From contig CADAXH010000087.1 of the NCBI GenBank assembly GCA_902791785.1, positions 1 to 6,424 of the forward strand: DNA of 6,424 nucleotides. The letters are read 5' to 3'. The position numbers and the translations under genes were made by a program. Under the pieces are notes generated by a model. It was not told the origin of the DNA and made no database searches. It saw only the letters and a list, made by a program, of their open reading frames with translations. This DNA comes from an uncultured Ruminococcus sp. (GTDB lineage Bacteria; Bacillota; Clostridia; Oscillospirales; CAG-272). Of the stretch, positions 1-5,668 are shown piece by piece; within the stretch, counting starts at the first letter, position 1; each line of letters starts with the position of its first letter.

Positions 1-304
1 AGCAGTTGAGAACCCATGCCAGTTCTGCATGCGCAGGAACATGACTCTGAACGAAGAACAGATTCTTTTCAGGGTCAAGTCCGCTTGCGATGAAAATGGC
101 GAGAGTCTCATATGTTCTTTTCCTGAGTTCGGCAGGATCCTGTCTGACTGTTATGGCGTGCTCATTGACAACGCAGTATATGCTGTTATAGTTTTCTTCA
201 AGTGTCTTCCAGTTCTTGATGGCTCCGAGATAGTTGCCTATTGTGAGCATTCCGCTTGGCTGAACTCCCGAGAAAACGATTTTTTTATCCTTGTTAAATT
301 CCAT
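1..304 (-). CDS. trpS: Tryptophanyl-tRNA synthetase, N-terminal part (cut by window edge)
   Basis: Cytosolic class I aminoacyl-tRNA synthetase that charges tRNA-Trp with tryptophan using ATP. Only the first 101 codons are visible; the rest lies beyond base 1. The N-terminus has the family signature: SGVQPSG at residues 12-18, followed by LTIGNYLGA (20-28), where TIGN is the tryptophan-enzyme version of the class I HIGH motif. It is followed by HAITVRQDP at 49-57 and IASGLDPEKN further on, all typical of bacterial TrpS. The start ATG (304-302) is preceded by GGTGA (314-310) five bases upstream, and no longer in-frame start fits the promoter position. The gene is divergent from the uracil-DNA glycosylase gene, with its own promoter at 347-375. 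The leader would be only about 35 bases, too short for a T-box. The function call is firm; nothing can be said about the C-terminal anticodon-binding part. Confidence 0.96.
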   Translation of the reverse strand, partial: MEFNKDKKIVFSGVQPSGMLTIGNYLGAIKNWKTLEENYNSIYCVVNEHAITVRQDPAELRKRTYETLAIFIASGLDPEKNLFFVQSHVPAHAELAWVLNC

Positions 305-322
305 CTATATCACCATTGAGTA

Positions 323-351
323 TTTACAAATTTCGCGTGTAATAATATAAT
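323..351 (+). promoter_or_regulatory. Sigma-A-type promoter for the uracil-DNA glycosylase operon
   Basis: TTTACA (323-328; five of six consensus bases) is followed by exactly 17 bases and a perfect TATAAT (346-351). The start of transcription would be near 358, giving a leader of about 60 bases before the GTG at 421. The TATAAT shares five bases with the trpS -10 box on the other strand, so RNA polymerase cannot melt both at once. Confidence 0.8.
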
Positions 352-375
352 AACATTAAAGCGAAGAATTATCAA
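347..375 (-). promoter_or_regulatory. Sigma-A-type promoter for trpS
   Basis: On the minus strand a TTGATA -35 box (375-370) is followed by a 17-base spacer and a TATTAT -10 box (352-347). Both boxes match the consensus at five of six positions. Transcription would start near 340 and give a leader of about 35 bases before the trpS ATG. The -10 box overlaps that of the plus-strand promoter. Confidence 0.75.
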
Positions 376-420
376 CAGCAAAATGGTCGATTCTCTTCAC
401 ATCTGATACAGGAGGACGTC

Positions 421-990
421 GTGGCAAAACTACTTGAACAGATTAAGTCAGAATGTGAAAACTGCATGCTTTGTCCGCTGGGAAGCACAAGGACAAATGT
501 TGTATTTGGTGTAGGAAATCCCGATGCCGAACTGATGTTTGTCGGTGAAGCTCCCGGAGAGAGCGAGGACCTGTCGGGTATTCCGTTTGTAGGCAGGGCC
601 GGAAAACTCTTTGACAAGTTTCTTGTCGCCGTGGGGATTGACAGAGATGACGTTTACATAGCGAATATTTTAAAATGCAGACCACCTCAGAACAGAGACC
701 CGAAACCTGAAGAGGAAGATCTGTGCACAAAATATCTTGATGAGCAGATTGATGCCATAAAGCCCAAATACATAGTTTGCCTCGGCAGAATCGCCGCAAT
801 GAGACTTATCAAGGAAGATTTCAGAATCATGAGCGAACACGGAACATGGTATAAAAAAGACAACTATGAAATATGCGCTGTGCTTCATCCTTCTGCAATT
901 CTGAGAGATCCAAGGAAAAACGAACTGATGCTGAAGGATATGATTGACATAAGAGACAAAGTATACGGACAGGAGAAACCTAAAATATGA
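421..990 (+). CDS. Family 4 (iron-sulfur) uracil-DNA glycosylase
   Basis: Removes uracil from DNA as the first step of base-excision repair, in the cytosol. The 189 residues match the usual length of about 190-210. The predicted [4Fe-4S] ligands are C15 and C18 near the N-terminus plus C86 and C102, the latter two flanking a segment with RPPQNRDPKPEE. Active-site motif 1 is GEAPGESED (42-50), followed by GIPFVGRAG (53-61). The second catalytic motif is HPSAILRDP (156-164). The start is GTG at 421, preceded by AGGAGG (410-415) five bases upstream; no ATG fits that ribosome site. It is the first gene of an operon, and its last codons overlap the start of the following membrane-protein gene. Family identity is firm. 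The enzyme's substrate range, for example activity on other deaminated bases, cannot be read from the sequence. Confidence 0.94.
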   Translation: MAKLLEQIKSECENCMLCPLGSTRTNVVFGVGNPDAELMFVGEAPGESEDLSGIPFVGRAGKLFDKFLVAVGIDRDDVYIANILKCRPPQNRDPKPEEEDLCTKYLDEQIDAIKPKYIVCLGRIAAMRLIKEDFRIMSEHGTWYKKDNYEICAVLHPSAILRDPRKNELMLKDMIDIRDKVYGQEKPKI

Positions 991-1454
991 GCAAATTAAA
1001 ACTGACGCTTGATTACACCAGGACAGTCATTTACAGAGCAGCGTGCGTTTTTACATTTACATGCCTGTTCTTATATCTATTTGTCAACATGTTTAAAACA
1101 ACTGACGGATCAGAAAAATTCATGTTCAACAATACATATTTCACATTTATTCTCGTTTTTTCCCTGGTTATTGGAATCGATTCACTGATACTGAAAATAA
1201 AAGCCATACCGAAGGCTCTCGCAGTTGCTATAAACTATGTTGTTGCAGTAGCAGATTTCATTCTTGTTATGGAGGTCTGGACCGGAATATCCACTACGCC
1301 AAAACAGATTCTGTTCGGAGCAATAGGCTTTTCAATTGTGTATGCAATAGTGATGGGTGCTTTTGCACTTGGACGATTCATTGTCAAGAAAATCGAGAAC
1401 AACCGCGAATACAAACAGCAGTTTGAAGACAAGAAAAAAGAAGCTGATCAGTAA
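987..1454 (+). CDS. Four-helix membrane protein, possibly DUF3021-like
   Basis: A 155-residue integral membrane protein of unknown function. Hydrophobic segments lie at about residues 15-36, 50-69, 77-97 and 107-134, with a basic N-terminus and a strongly charged C-terminal tail (135-155, rich in K, E, Q) that should face the cytosol. Size and topology resemble the DUF3021-type four-helix proteins of Firmicutes, but I see no diagnostic motif, so this is a guess from shape. The ATG at 987 overlaps the TGA of the glycosylase gene (ATGA), and AGGAG lies at 971-975, 11 bases upstream, so translation is probably coupled. It ends in TAA followed in frame by TAA and TAA, then a strong hairpin. There is no obvious functional link to DNA repair. 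Confidence 0.85.
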   Translation: MSKLKLTLDYTRTVIYRAACVFTFTCLFLYLFVNMFKTTDGSEKFMFNNTYFTFILVFSLVIGIDSLILKIKAIPKALAVAINYVVAVADFILVMEVWTGISTTPKQILFGAIGFSIVYAIVMGAFALGRFIVKKIENNREYKQQFEDKKKEADQ

Positions 1455-1463
1455 TAATAATAC

Positions 1464-1486
1464 GAGCCGCCGGATTCCGGCGGCTC
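1464..1486. terminator. GC-rich hairpin terminator between convergent genes
   Basis: GAGCCGCCGG (1464-1473) pairs perfectly over ten bases with CCGGCGGCTC (1477-1486) around a three-base loop. On the plus strand it is followed by TCTTCAT, a poor U-tract. On the minus strand it is followed by GTATTATTATTACTG, also interrupted. It lies 9 bases after the stop of the membrane-protein gene and 3 bases beyond the stop of the convergent peroxiredoxin gene. It probably serves both directions. Confidence 0.8.
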
Positions 1487-1489
1487 TCT

Positions 1490-1942
1490 TCATATGTTCT
1501 CAAGCATTTGTCCGGGATTTTCTGCAGCCTTGACTGCACTGAAAACTTTTGCCACAACCCCGTTTTCGTCAATCAGGTATGTGGAACGGACAATTCCCAT
1601 TGTTGTTTTTCCGTAGTTTTTCTTTTCCTGCCAGACTCCGTATTTTTCAATGACTGACCTGTCAGGATCAGACAGCAATGTGAAAGGCAATCCATAGTTC
1701 TGTTCGAACTTTTTGTGAGACGCCACACTGTCACGGCTGACGCCCAGAATGACTGCTCCCTTTTCTCTGAACTGAGGATACAGTTCGGCAAATCCGCATG
1801 CCTGCTTTGTGCAACCTGACGTATTGTCTTTCGGATAGAAATAGAGTATTACTTTTTTGCCTCTGTATTCGGAAAGCGTATGATTGTTCCCGTTTTGGTC
1901 AGGCAAAGTAAAATCCGGTGATCTGGTTCCAACTTCAAGCAT
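1490..1942 (-). CDS. bcp: Bcp-type thiol peroxidase (peroxiredoxin)
   Basis: A cytosolic peroxiredoxin of the AhpC/TSA superfamily, Bcp/PrxQ group, reducing hydrogen peroxide and organic hydroperoxides with electrons from thioredoxin. The 150 residues fit the family. The peroxidatic cysteine is C44 in YPKDNTSGCT (36-45) and the likely resolving cysteine is C49, the spacing seen in E. coli Bcp. Where most members have TPGC, this one has TSGC. The later GIVRSTYLID segment carries the conserved active-site arginine. An in-frame ATG exists at 1957, but it has no ribosome site; GGAGG (1955-1951) overlaps that ATG and lies 8 bases before the ATG at 1942, so 1942 is chosen. The gene follows the 467-residue secreted protein after 27 bases with no clear promoter, so co-transcription is possible. 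It ends at the shared hairpin. Confidence 0.94.
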   Translation of the reverse strand: MLEVGTRSPDFTLPDQNGNNHTLSEYRGKKVILYFYPKDNTSGCTKQACGFAELYPQFREKGAVILGVSRDSVASHKKFEQNYGLPFTLLSDPDRSVIEKYGVWQEKKNYGKTTMGIVRSTYLIDENGVVAKVFSAVKAAENPGQMLENI

Positions 1943-1950
1943 TTTTGTTT

Positions 1951-1955
1951 CCTCC
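1951..1955 (-). promoter_or_regulatory. Ribosome site that fixes the bcp start at 1942
   Basis: GGAGG on the minus strand lies 8 bases before the ATG at 1942 and overlaps the upstream in-frame ATG at 1957-1955 (ATGGAGG). It therefore cannot serve that upstream ATG. The resulting N-terminus, MLEVG, matches the usual Bcp length. Confidence 0.8.
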
Positions 1956-1969
1956 ATGTCTGGATGATT

Positions 1970-3373
1970 TTATTTGAAATATATCGTAATTGCAGGTGTT
2001 TTTTTCAGAAGATCAAACACCGTTCCGGGGTCCTGCGACAGCACTTCAATGGAATCCTTTGATGTTTTCACTTCTCCTTTATACAGCACTCTTGAATTGC
2101 TCCTCATAGTAATCTCACCCAGGTCAGCAGTTACAAAATGAGCTTCTGTTATGCCTATTGACTGATACTGAGCCATTGATTCGTCTCGCCATTCCATGTC
2201 TCTTCTGAAAGAGAAAATGGTCTCGTCTCCTTCTGATGTAAGGCTGCCCGACACTTCGGGTTTTACATTCCCTTCAGAGCTGCCGACGTACACCGTAACA
2301 GTTCCCCGAGCAGATCTTCTCAGTATTGTTTTTTCTCCGCTGTCGGAAACTTTTTGATACGCGCCCGCGCTGTGTAACACAGACATAATCGGAGCAAGCC
2401 CCGGAGTGCGCTCCAGATTGCCCTCAACAGGTGAGAAATCCACTGCATTGAATTCCAGGCTTAGTGTTCCAGTGTAAGCTCCTTCCGGTCCTCCTCCGCT
2501 GCTAACGAGTTCACCGCTTAATGTGCAGCTCATCATGTTGCCGGGAATGTTCCAGAATGTACAGTTATATGTTCTGTAATTTTTCCTTCCGTCAAACTTG
2601 ATTTTCCACACGCTGTCCTTATCATTGCTCTCGGCAAGCGCCACTGCTCTTCTGCTGCAGGTTGCATAGAAGTCATTGACAATCTCGAGATTTTTTTCGA
2701 GAAGCTTCAGATAGTTTTCAAATCTCTCACTTCCCTTTGACCAGTCCAGTGCAACTTTGGCAGTATTGACTATCTGTCCCAGCATGGGAATCCTTCCAGT
2801 CCCTGATTCAACAGTCTCTGCAATCCGTCCAACTCTTCCGCCATTATTAATACTCTGCTGAATCACAACTTCGGCTGCAGCTGAGGCCGCTTCAATTGAT
2901 GCAGACTGGATAGCAGGATTCGCTTCACCATGAACAACCAGAGCATAGTAATCATTTATTCCTATTGGGGCTCCGGGAGGAGTCGGTATGTATGACAGCA
3001 GCCCCTCAACAATCTGATCTCCCCAGTATAGTTTTGCATCCTTTTCCACCTGTGATGCAATTTTTGAAATGAGCTTTATTCTGTCAACAGTCAGATCTTT
3101 TTCCCTGAGAGTTTCCTCTATAATTTCGTTCAGTTCTTCAATGGAAATACCTGCCTGACCCGTCAGTTCACCAGAAAAAGTGACATCCCCGAGTTTCAGG
3201 TCAACTTTGTATGACTGCTTTCCGCCCTCAGCTTTCTGAGTGATCCGGTTATAGTCTATACCGGGAATCTCACCAGAACCTGATGTGCCTGCCGCAGACA
3301 TTGGAACAACATATAAAGGCAGTATAATAACCAGGGACAGAATAATTGCAATAATCTTAATCATTTGCCTCAT
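1970..3373 (-). CDS. Secreted protein of unknown function, 467 residues
   Basis: I do not recognise this protein. It begins with a clear export signal: R2 and K6, a hydrophobic core from about 7 to 24, then MSAAG (25-29) with probable signal peptidase I cleavage after A27 or A28. There is no lipobox or cell-wall sorting motif, so it is likely released or held by partners. Residues 75-250 look mainly helical, with an Ala-rich stretch (157-170). Residues 255-467 look beta-rich, with alternating polar and hydrophobic stretches such as CTLSGELV, TGTLSLEFN and GTVTVYVG. Cysteines are C239, C271 and C283, so one disulfide is possible. The start is the ATG at 3373 with GGAGGTG (3387-3381) seven bases upstream, inside the end of the preceding lipoprotein gene. 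The two genes are separated by one base and are almost certainly co-expressed, which suggests they work together at the cell surface. Confidence 0.85.
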   Translation of the reverse strand: MRQMIKIIAIILSLVIILPLYVVPMSAAGTSGSGEIPGIDYNRITQKAEGGKQSYKVDLKLGDVTFSGELTGQAGISIEELNEIIEETLREKDLTVDRIKLISKIASQVEKDAKLYWGDQIVEGLLSYIPTPPGAPIGINDYYALVVHGEANPAIQSASIEAASAAAEVVIQQSINNGGRVGRIAETVESGTGRIPMLGQIVNTAKVALDWSKGSERFENYLKLLEKNLEIVNDFYATCSRRAVALAESNDKDSVWKIKFDGRKNYRTYNCTFWNIPGNMMSCTLSGELVSSGGGPEGAYTGTLSLEFNAVDFSPVEGNLERTPGLAPIMSVLHSAGAYQKVSDSGEKTILRRSARGTVTVYVGSSEGNVKPEVSGSLTSEGDETIFSFRRDMEWRDESMAQYQSIGITEAHFVTADLGEITMRSNSRVLYKGEVKTSKDSIEVLSQDPGTVFDLLKKTPAITIYFK

Positions 3374-3374
3374 A

Positions 3375-4313
3375 TTAATCCACCTCCATATTGTTCAATG
3401 CATCGACAAGCGCCTGTTTAAGAGTCAAAAGATTAGAATCTTCAGGGAAGACAGCAAGTCCTTCTTCGACATATTCGCCCATCAGTCCAAGCTGTTCAGC
3501 GTACATTGCGCACGCTGCTGCATTCTGCCAGATTTCCACCCTGAAAGGATTTGTTTTCAATGCCTGTTCTGCATAGAACAGCGCCGACTCGTAATCCGAT
3601 TCTTTAATGCTGTTTGCTGAAAGACCCAAAAGATAGTCCTCGTCAAACAGTTTGCGGTCCCATTCGTGGCCGGTCAGAACAGGAATGAAAGAATTGTAAA
3701 TATCTTCTTCCATCGTGCGGAGTTTGTCCCTTAATTCATATAGCCCTTCGATGCTCATGAATTTCAGATAATAGAAATCCAGCCCCTCTTCCGGGAACAT
3801 CGGCATAATTGATGCCATGGCATATGGTTTCACACATTCCTCGTATTTTCCCTGGACTTCATACATGAGACCGGCAAAGTAGCACGGGTAAGGAGACGAA
3901 TAGTTGATTTCGGCTATTACGTCAAAACCCTTGAAGCGGCTGTCTGCGGTAAAGTCAACGAAAGAATCCCCTTCTCCCCTTAGCCAGAGAATGTATTCAA
4001 CAGCATATCTGAATGAACTCACTGATGCTCCTGCAAATGAGTAATAATACTCGGCAGTTGCTTTGAGTCCGTATTCGGATGTTTTATCTCCGAATTCCTT
4101 AATCTGCCTCATGACTTCGATAAATGAAGAGTATGAAGTACCGTCTCCCACGACGGGGTCATCTTCAAATATTGTTTCGTCCTCTGTCTGTTTTGTTGTT
4201 GTACTCTCTACTGACTTTGTCTCGTCTCCTTTTTTGTCAGGAAACAAATTACACGAGCACAGTAAAACGACAAGGAGTAAAGCGATTAACAATGTGATTG
4301 TTTTCTTAATCAA
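3375..4313 (-). CDS. TPR-like lipoprotein, TTG start
   Basis: A predicted surface lipoprotein of 312 residues. The N-terminus MIKK plus a hydrophobic stretch (6-18) ends in a lipobox L18-C19-S20-C21, so C21 would be lipidated and anchor the protein on the outer face of the membrane. A Thr/Glu/Asp-rich linker (about 29-59) follows. The rest looks all-helical with tetratricopeptide-like repeats: roughly 141-175 (with GLMYEVQGKYEECVKPYAMA), 226-257 (YESALFYAEQALKTNP) and 258-292 (ending EEGLAVFPED). TPR units usually bind peptides or proteins, so a scaffold role is inferred. The start is TTG at 4313, because an in-frame stop lies at 4322-4320 and every in-frame ATG would remove the signal peptide. 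It is followed after one base by the 467-residue secreted protein gene. The exact function is unknown. Confidence 0.85.
   Translation of the reverse strand: MIKKTITLLIALLLVVLLCSCNLFPDKKGDETKSVESTTTKQTEDETIFEDDPVVGDGTSYSSFIEVMRQIKEFGDKTSEYGLKATAEYYYSFAGASVSSFRYAVEYILWLRGEGDSFVDFTADSRFKGFDVIAEINYSSPYPCYFAGLMYEVQGKYEECVKPYAMASIMPMFPEEGLDFYYLKFMSIEGLYELRDKLRTMEEDIYNSFIPVLTGHEWDRKLFDEDYLLGLSANSIKESDYESALFYAEQALKTNPFRVEIWQNAAACAMYAEQLGLMGEYVEEGLAVFPEDSNLLTLKQALVDALNNMEVD
3381..3387 (-). promoter_or_regulatory. Ribosome site inside the end of the TPR lipoprotein gene
   Basis: GGAGGTG, encoding part of the final residues M-E-V-D of the lipoprotein, lies seven bases before the ATG of the 467-residue protein. 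The lipoprotein stop (3377-3375) and this ATG (3373) are separated by one base, an arrangement typical of translational coupling. Confidence 0.8.
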
Positions 4314-4320
4314 ACTGCAT

Positions 4321-4330
4321 CACCCCTTTC
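4321..4330 (-). promoter_or_regulatory. Ribosome site supporting the TTG start at 4313
   Basis: GAAAGGGGTG on the minus strand lies seven bases before the TTG at 4313, the same spacing as in the downstream gene. An ATG immediately after it (4320-4318) is out of frame, reaches a stop after four codons (M-Q-F-D) and abuts the ribosome site, so it is unlikely to be used. Confidence 0.65.
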
Positions 4331-4343
4331 AAGTAAATAATTA

Positions 4344-4372
4344 GGGTGACAGGCGCAATCCGCCCATCACCC
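4344..4372 (-). terminator. Imperfect hairpin, weak terminator or attenuator
   Basis: GGGTGA (4372-4367 on the minus strand) pairs with TCACCC (4349-4344), and GGCG pairs with CGCC inside, separated by a two-by-two internal loop; the apical loop is five bases. It is followed by TAATTATTTACTT, which is AU-rich but not a run of U. It sits 14 bases beyond the stop of the 161-residue gene and before the TPR lipoprotein. It could end the upstream transcript partly, or act as a processing or stability element. Confidence 0.45.
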
Positions 4373-4386
4373 GGTTCGTTCAAATA

Positions 4387-4872
4387 TTAAGGTAATTCCA
4401 CGCCGCTGCCTGTTGAGACATCTCTTAAATGAAATCCTTTTGAGACATCCTTTATATCCGAAAAAGCAATAGTTACCCCATACTTTTCAGATAAATCAGC
4501 TGCCTTGTCTCCGAAACCATAGACATAGTGATAGTGAGGATGAGAATCCTCTATAAGGCGTGGTTTTCTGTTTTTGACCCAATTCTCTTCCTGAGCCAGA
4601 TAAGCATTTTCAACAATGCGTTTAATCGTGCTTCCGGAAGGCATGTCTTTTGTAGTCTTTTTTGCTCCCGAGCCCTTTTCACAGCGGTCGGTCCAGACTC
4701 CGTTCTGGTACGTACCTACATACGTCTCCGTCACCTTTCCTTTTTTGGATACGGCAAACCAGTAGGTGTTTCCCTTTCCGCCGATTATGTAATCGACGTC
4801 ATCGCGATAGGCCTGGATAAACTCAAAACCTCTGTTTTCTTCGACGAGTTTTATAAATCTTTCTTCTGACAT
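4387..4872 (-). CDS. Small cytosolic protein of unknown function, 161 residues
   Basis: I do not recognise this protein. It has no signal peptide or membrane segment, unlike its neighbours, so it should be cytosolic. Residues 1-65 look alpha/beta with several aromatic positions (YWFAVSKKG, then TETYVGTYQNGVW), and a basic Lys/Thr segment follows (66-84). A helix-like stretch (80-100) leads to a His/Tyr cluster HPHYHYVYGFGD (111-122), which could bind metal but has no known family pattern that I can name. There is a single cysteine (C64). The ATG at 4872 has only a weak ribosome site (GATGGA, 4887-4882). The stop of the upstream lipoprotein gene lies 21 bases earlier, in the same reading frame. 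The short gap suggests co-transcription with that lipoprotein. The length, clean frame and gene-to-gene spacing support a real gene. Confidence 0.75.
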   Translation of the reverse strand: MSEERFIKLVEENRGFEFIQAYRDDVDYIIGGKGNTYWFAVSKKGKVTETYVGTYQNGVWTDRCEKGSGAKKTTKDMPSGSTIKRIVENAYLAQEENWVKNRKPRLIEDSHPHYHYVYGFGDKAADLSEKYGVTIAFSDIKDVSKGFHLRDVSTGSGVELP

Positions 4873-4893
4873 ATCTAAAAATCCATCAATCGA

Positions 4894-5577
4894 TTATTCG
4901 TGCATTAATGCTTCAAGTTCAGCATCAGATTTGCCGGAAATTTCTCCAACTTTATAGAAACGGGTCGTAAGAACTGCAATTGCTTTTCCTTCATATGTAA
5001 AAACAAAATCGTAGTAACCTGTTTCACAATCTTCGTGATGAAGATAGAAATTTCCCCAATACCAGTCATCGGGATTCTCTGCATCCTCTGGGTAATGCAG
5101 GTCGCAGTAGTTAGCGAAATTGGGCATAAGATCTGAGAACTTGCAGGTGTTGTAATATGACTGATCGTCGCGGTGCTTAAGAATCCAGACTCTGAGTCCG
5201 TAGGTAGCATCGGTGTCCGGATAAAACTCGATCCACTCGTCAAGTTCGAAAATGCAGCGGACGTCAGTAAGGGAAGACTCTTTGCCGTTAATGCCTGTAG
5301 CTTGTCCGACACTGTTACCAGCGATACGTACGCCACGAAGAACTGACGGGTCTCTGTCTTCAAGGTTTATAATATTGAGACTTCCTGTGAGTTTAGCTCC
5401 TGTCGGATTTGCTGTTGTTTCGGTAGTTTTTGTTGTGTCTTTTTCACCTGTTGAATTTGTTGTTGTGGTTGTACCATTGTTGGTTGTGGTGGTATTTCCC
5501 TGATTGTTTCCTGTTCCGCAAGAAGCAAGTACAAACACTGTGATTACGACGATTACTATCGCCAAAATTCTCTTCAT
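4894..5577 (-). CDS. Thr-rich-linker lipoprotein of unknown function
   Basis: A predicted surface lipoprotein of 227 residues. MKR plus a hydrophobic core (4-16) ends in the lipobox L17-A18-S19-C20, so C20 is the expected lipidation site. A low-complexity linker rich in Thr and Asn (about 21-58) acts as a spacer from the membrane. The globular part (60-227) looks beta-rich and carries many aromatic residues, including a DDWYWGNFYLH segment (170-180), and four further cysteines (C108, C145, C158, C184) that could form two disulfides. The start is ATG at 5577 with GGAGG (5587-5583) five bases upstream. A longer reading from TTG at 5589 would place the ribosome site inside the coding sequence and is rejected. 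A possible promoter lies at 5639-5668. I cannot assign the globular domain to a family. Confidence 0.86.
   Translation of the reverse strand: MKRILAIVIVVITVFVLASCGTGNNQGNTTTTNNGTTTTTNSTGEKDTTKTTETTANPTGAKLTGSLNIINLEDRDPSVLRGVRIAGNSVGQATGINGKESSLTDVRCIFELDEWIEFYPDTDATYGLRVWILKHRDDQSYYNTCKFSDLMPNFANYCDLHYPEDAENPDDWYWGNFYLHHEDCETGYYDFVFTYEGKAIAVLTTRFYKVGEISGKSDAELEALMHE
5405..5510 (-). repeat. Low-complexity Thr/Asn codon tract
   Basis: The segment encoding the lipoprotein linker is dominated by ACA, ACC, ACT and AAT/AAC codons, which give runs of four and five threonines. Codon use is mixed rather than a perfect microsatellite. The tract can change length by slippage or recombination without breaking the frame if whole codons are gained or lost. 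Confidence 0.6.
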
Positions 5578-5582
5578 AAATT

Positions 5583-5587
5583 CCTCC
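5583..5587 (-). promoter_or_regulatory. Ribosome site that fixes the lipoprotein start at 5577
   Basis: GGAGG lies five bases before the ATG at 5577, while the in-frame TTG at 5589 directly abuts it. The ATG also gives a signal peptide of normal shape, beginning MKR. Confidence 0.8.
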
Positions 5588-5638
5588 AAGGTATGATAGT
5601 TTTAAGTAGTTCTGTTGTCCAAAAGAAATTGCATAACC

Positions 5639-5668
5639 AATACATATGTGCAAATCTTACAATGTCAA
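5639..5668 (-). promoter_or_regulatory. Possible promoter for the Thr-rich lipoprotein
   Basis: A perfect TTGACA -35 box (5668-5663) is followed after 18 bases by TGTATT (5644-5639), a four-of-six -10 match lacking the important second-position A. The -35 box lies in the last codons of the HipA-like gene. Transcription would start near 5632 with a leader of about 55 bases. The -10 box is weak, so this is tentative. Confidence 0.35.

Noticed and set aside
29..319. A 96-codon open frame on the plus strand
   Set aside because: It is antisense to trpS, whose protein carries clear TrpS motifs; it has no ribosome site and no recognisable product.
305..346. A T-box or other tryptophan-responsive leader before trpS
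   Set aside because: The predicted leader is only about 35 bases, far too short for a T-box stem I, antiterminator and terminator, and no such structure is present.
443..799. A 118-codon open frame on the minus strand within the glycosylase gene
   Set aside because: It is a shadow of a conserved enzyme gene; the translation is Cys/Arg-rich and resembles no protein.
4905..5363. A 152-codon minus-strand frame overlapping the Thr-rich lipoprotein
   Set aside because: It is in another frame of the lipoprotein gene, which has a proper ribosome site, signal peptide and lipobox; the overlapping frame has none of these.
5405..5510. The repetitive tract as a CRISPR array or tandem repeat locus
   Set aside because: It has no regular unit or spacers; it is a Thr/Asn-rich linker inside a lipoprotein coding sequence.
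5612..5656. An intrinsic terminator after the HipA-like gene
   Set aside because: TTGCACATA and TATGCAA can pair only imperfectly in an AT-rich stem before TTTCTTTT; too weak to call.
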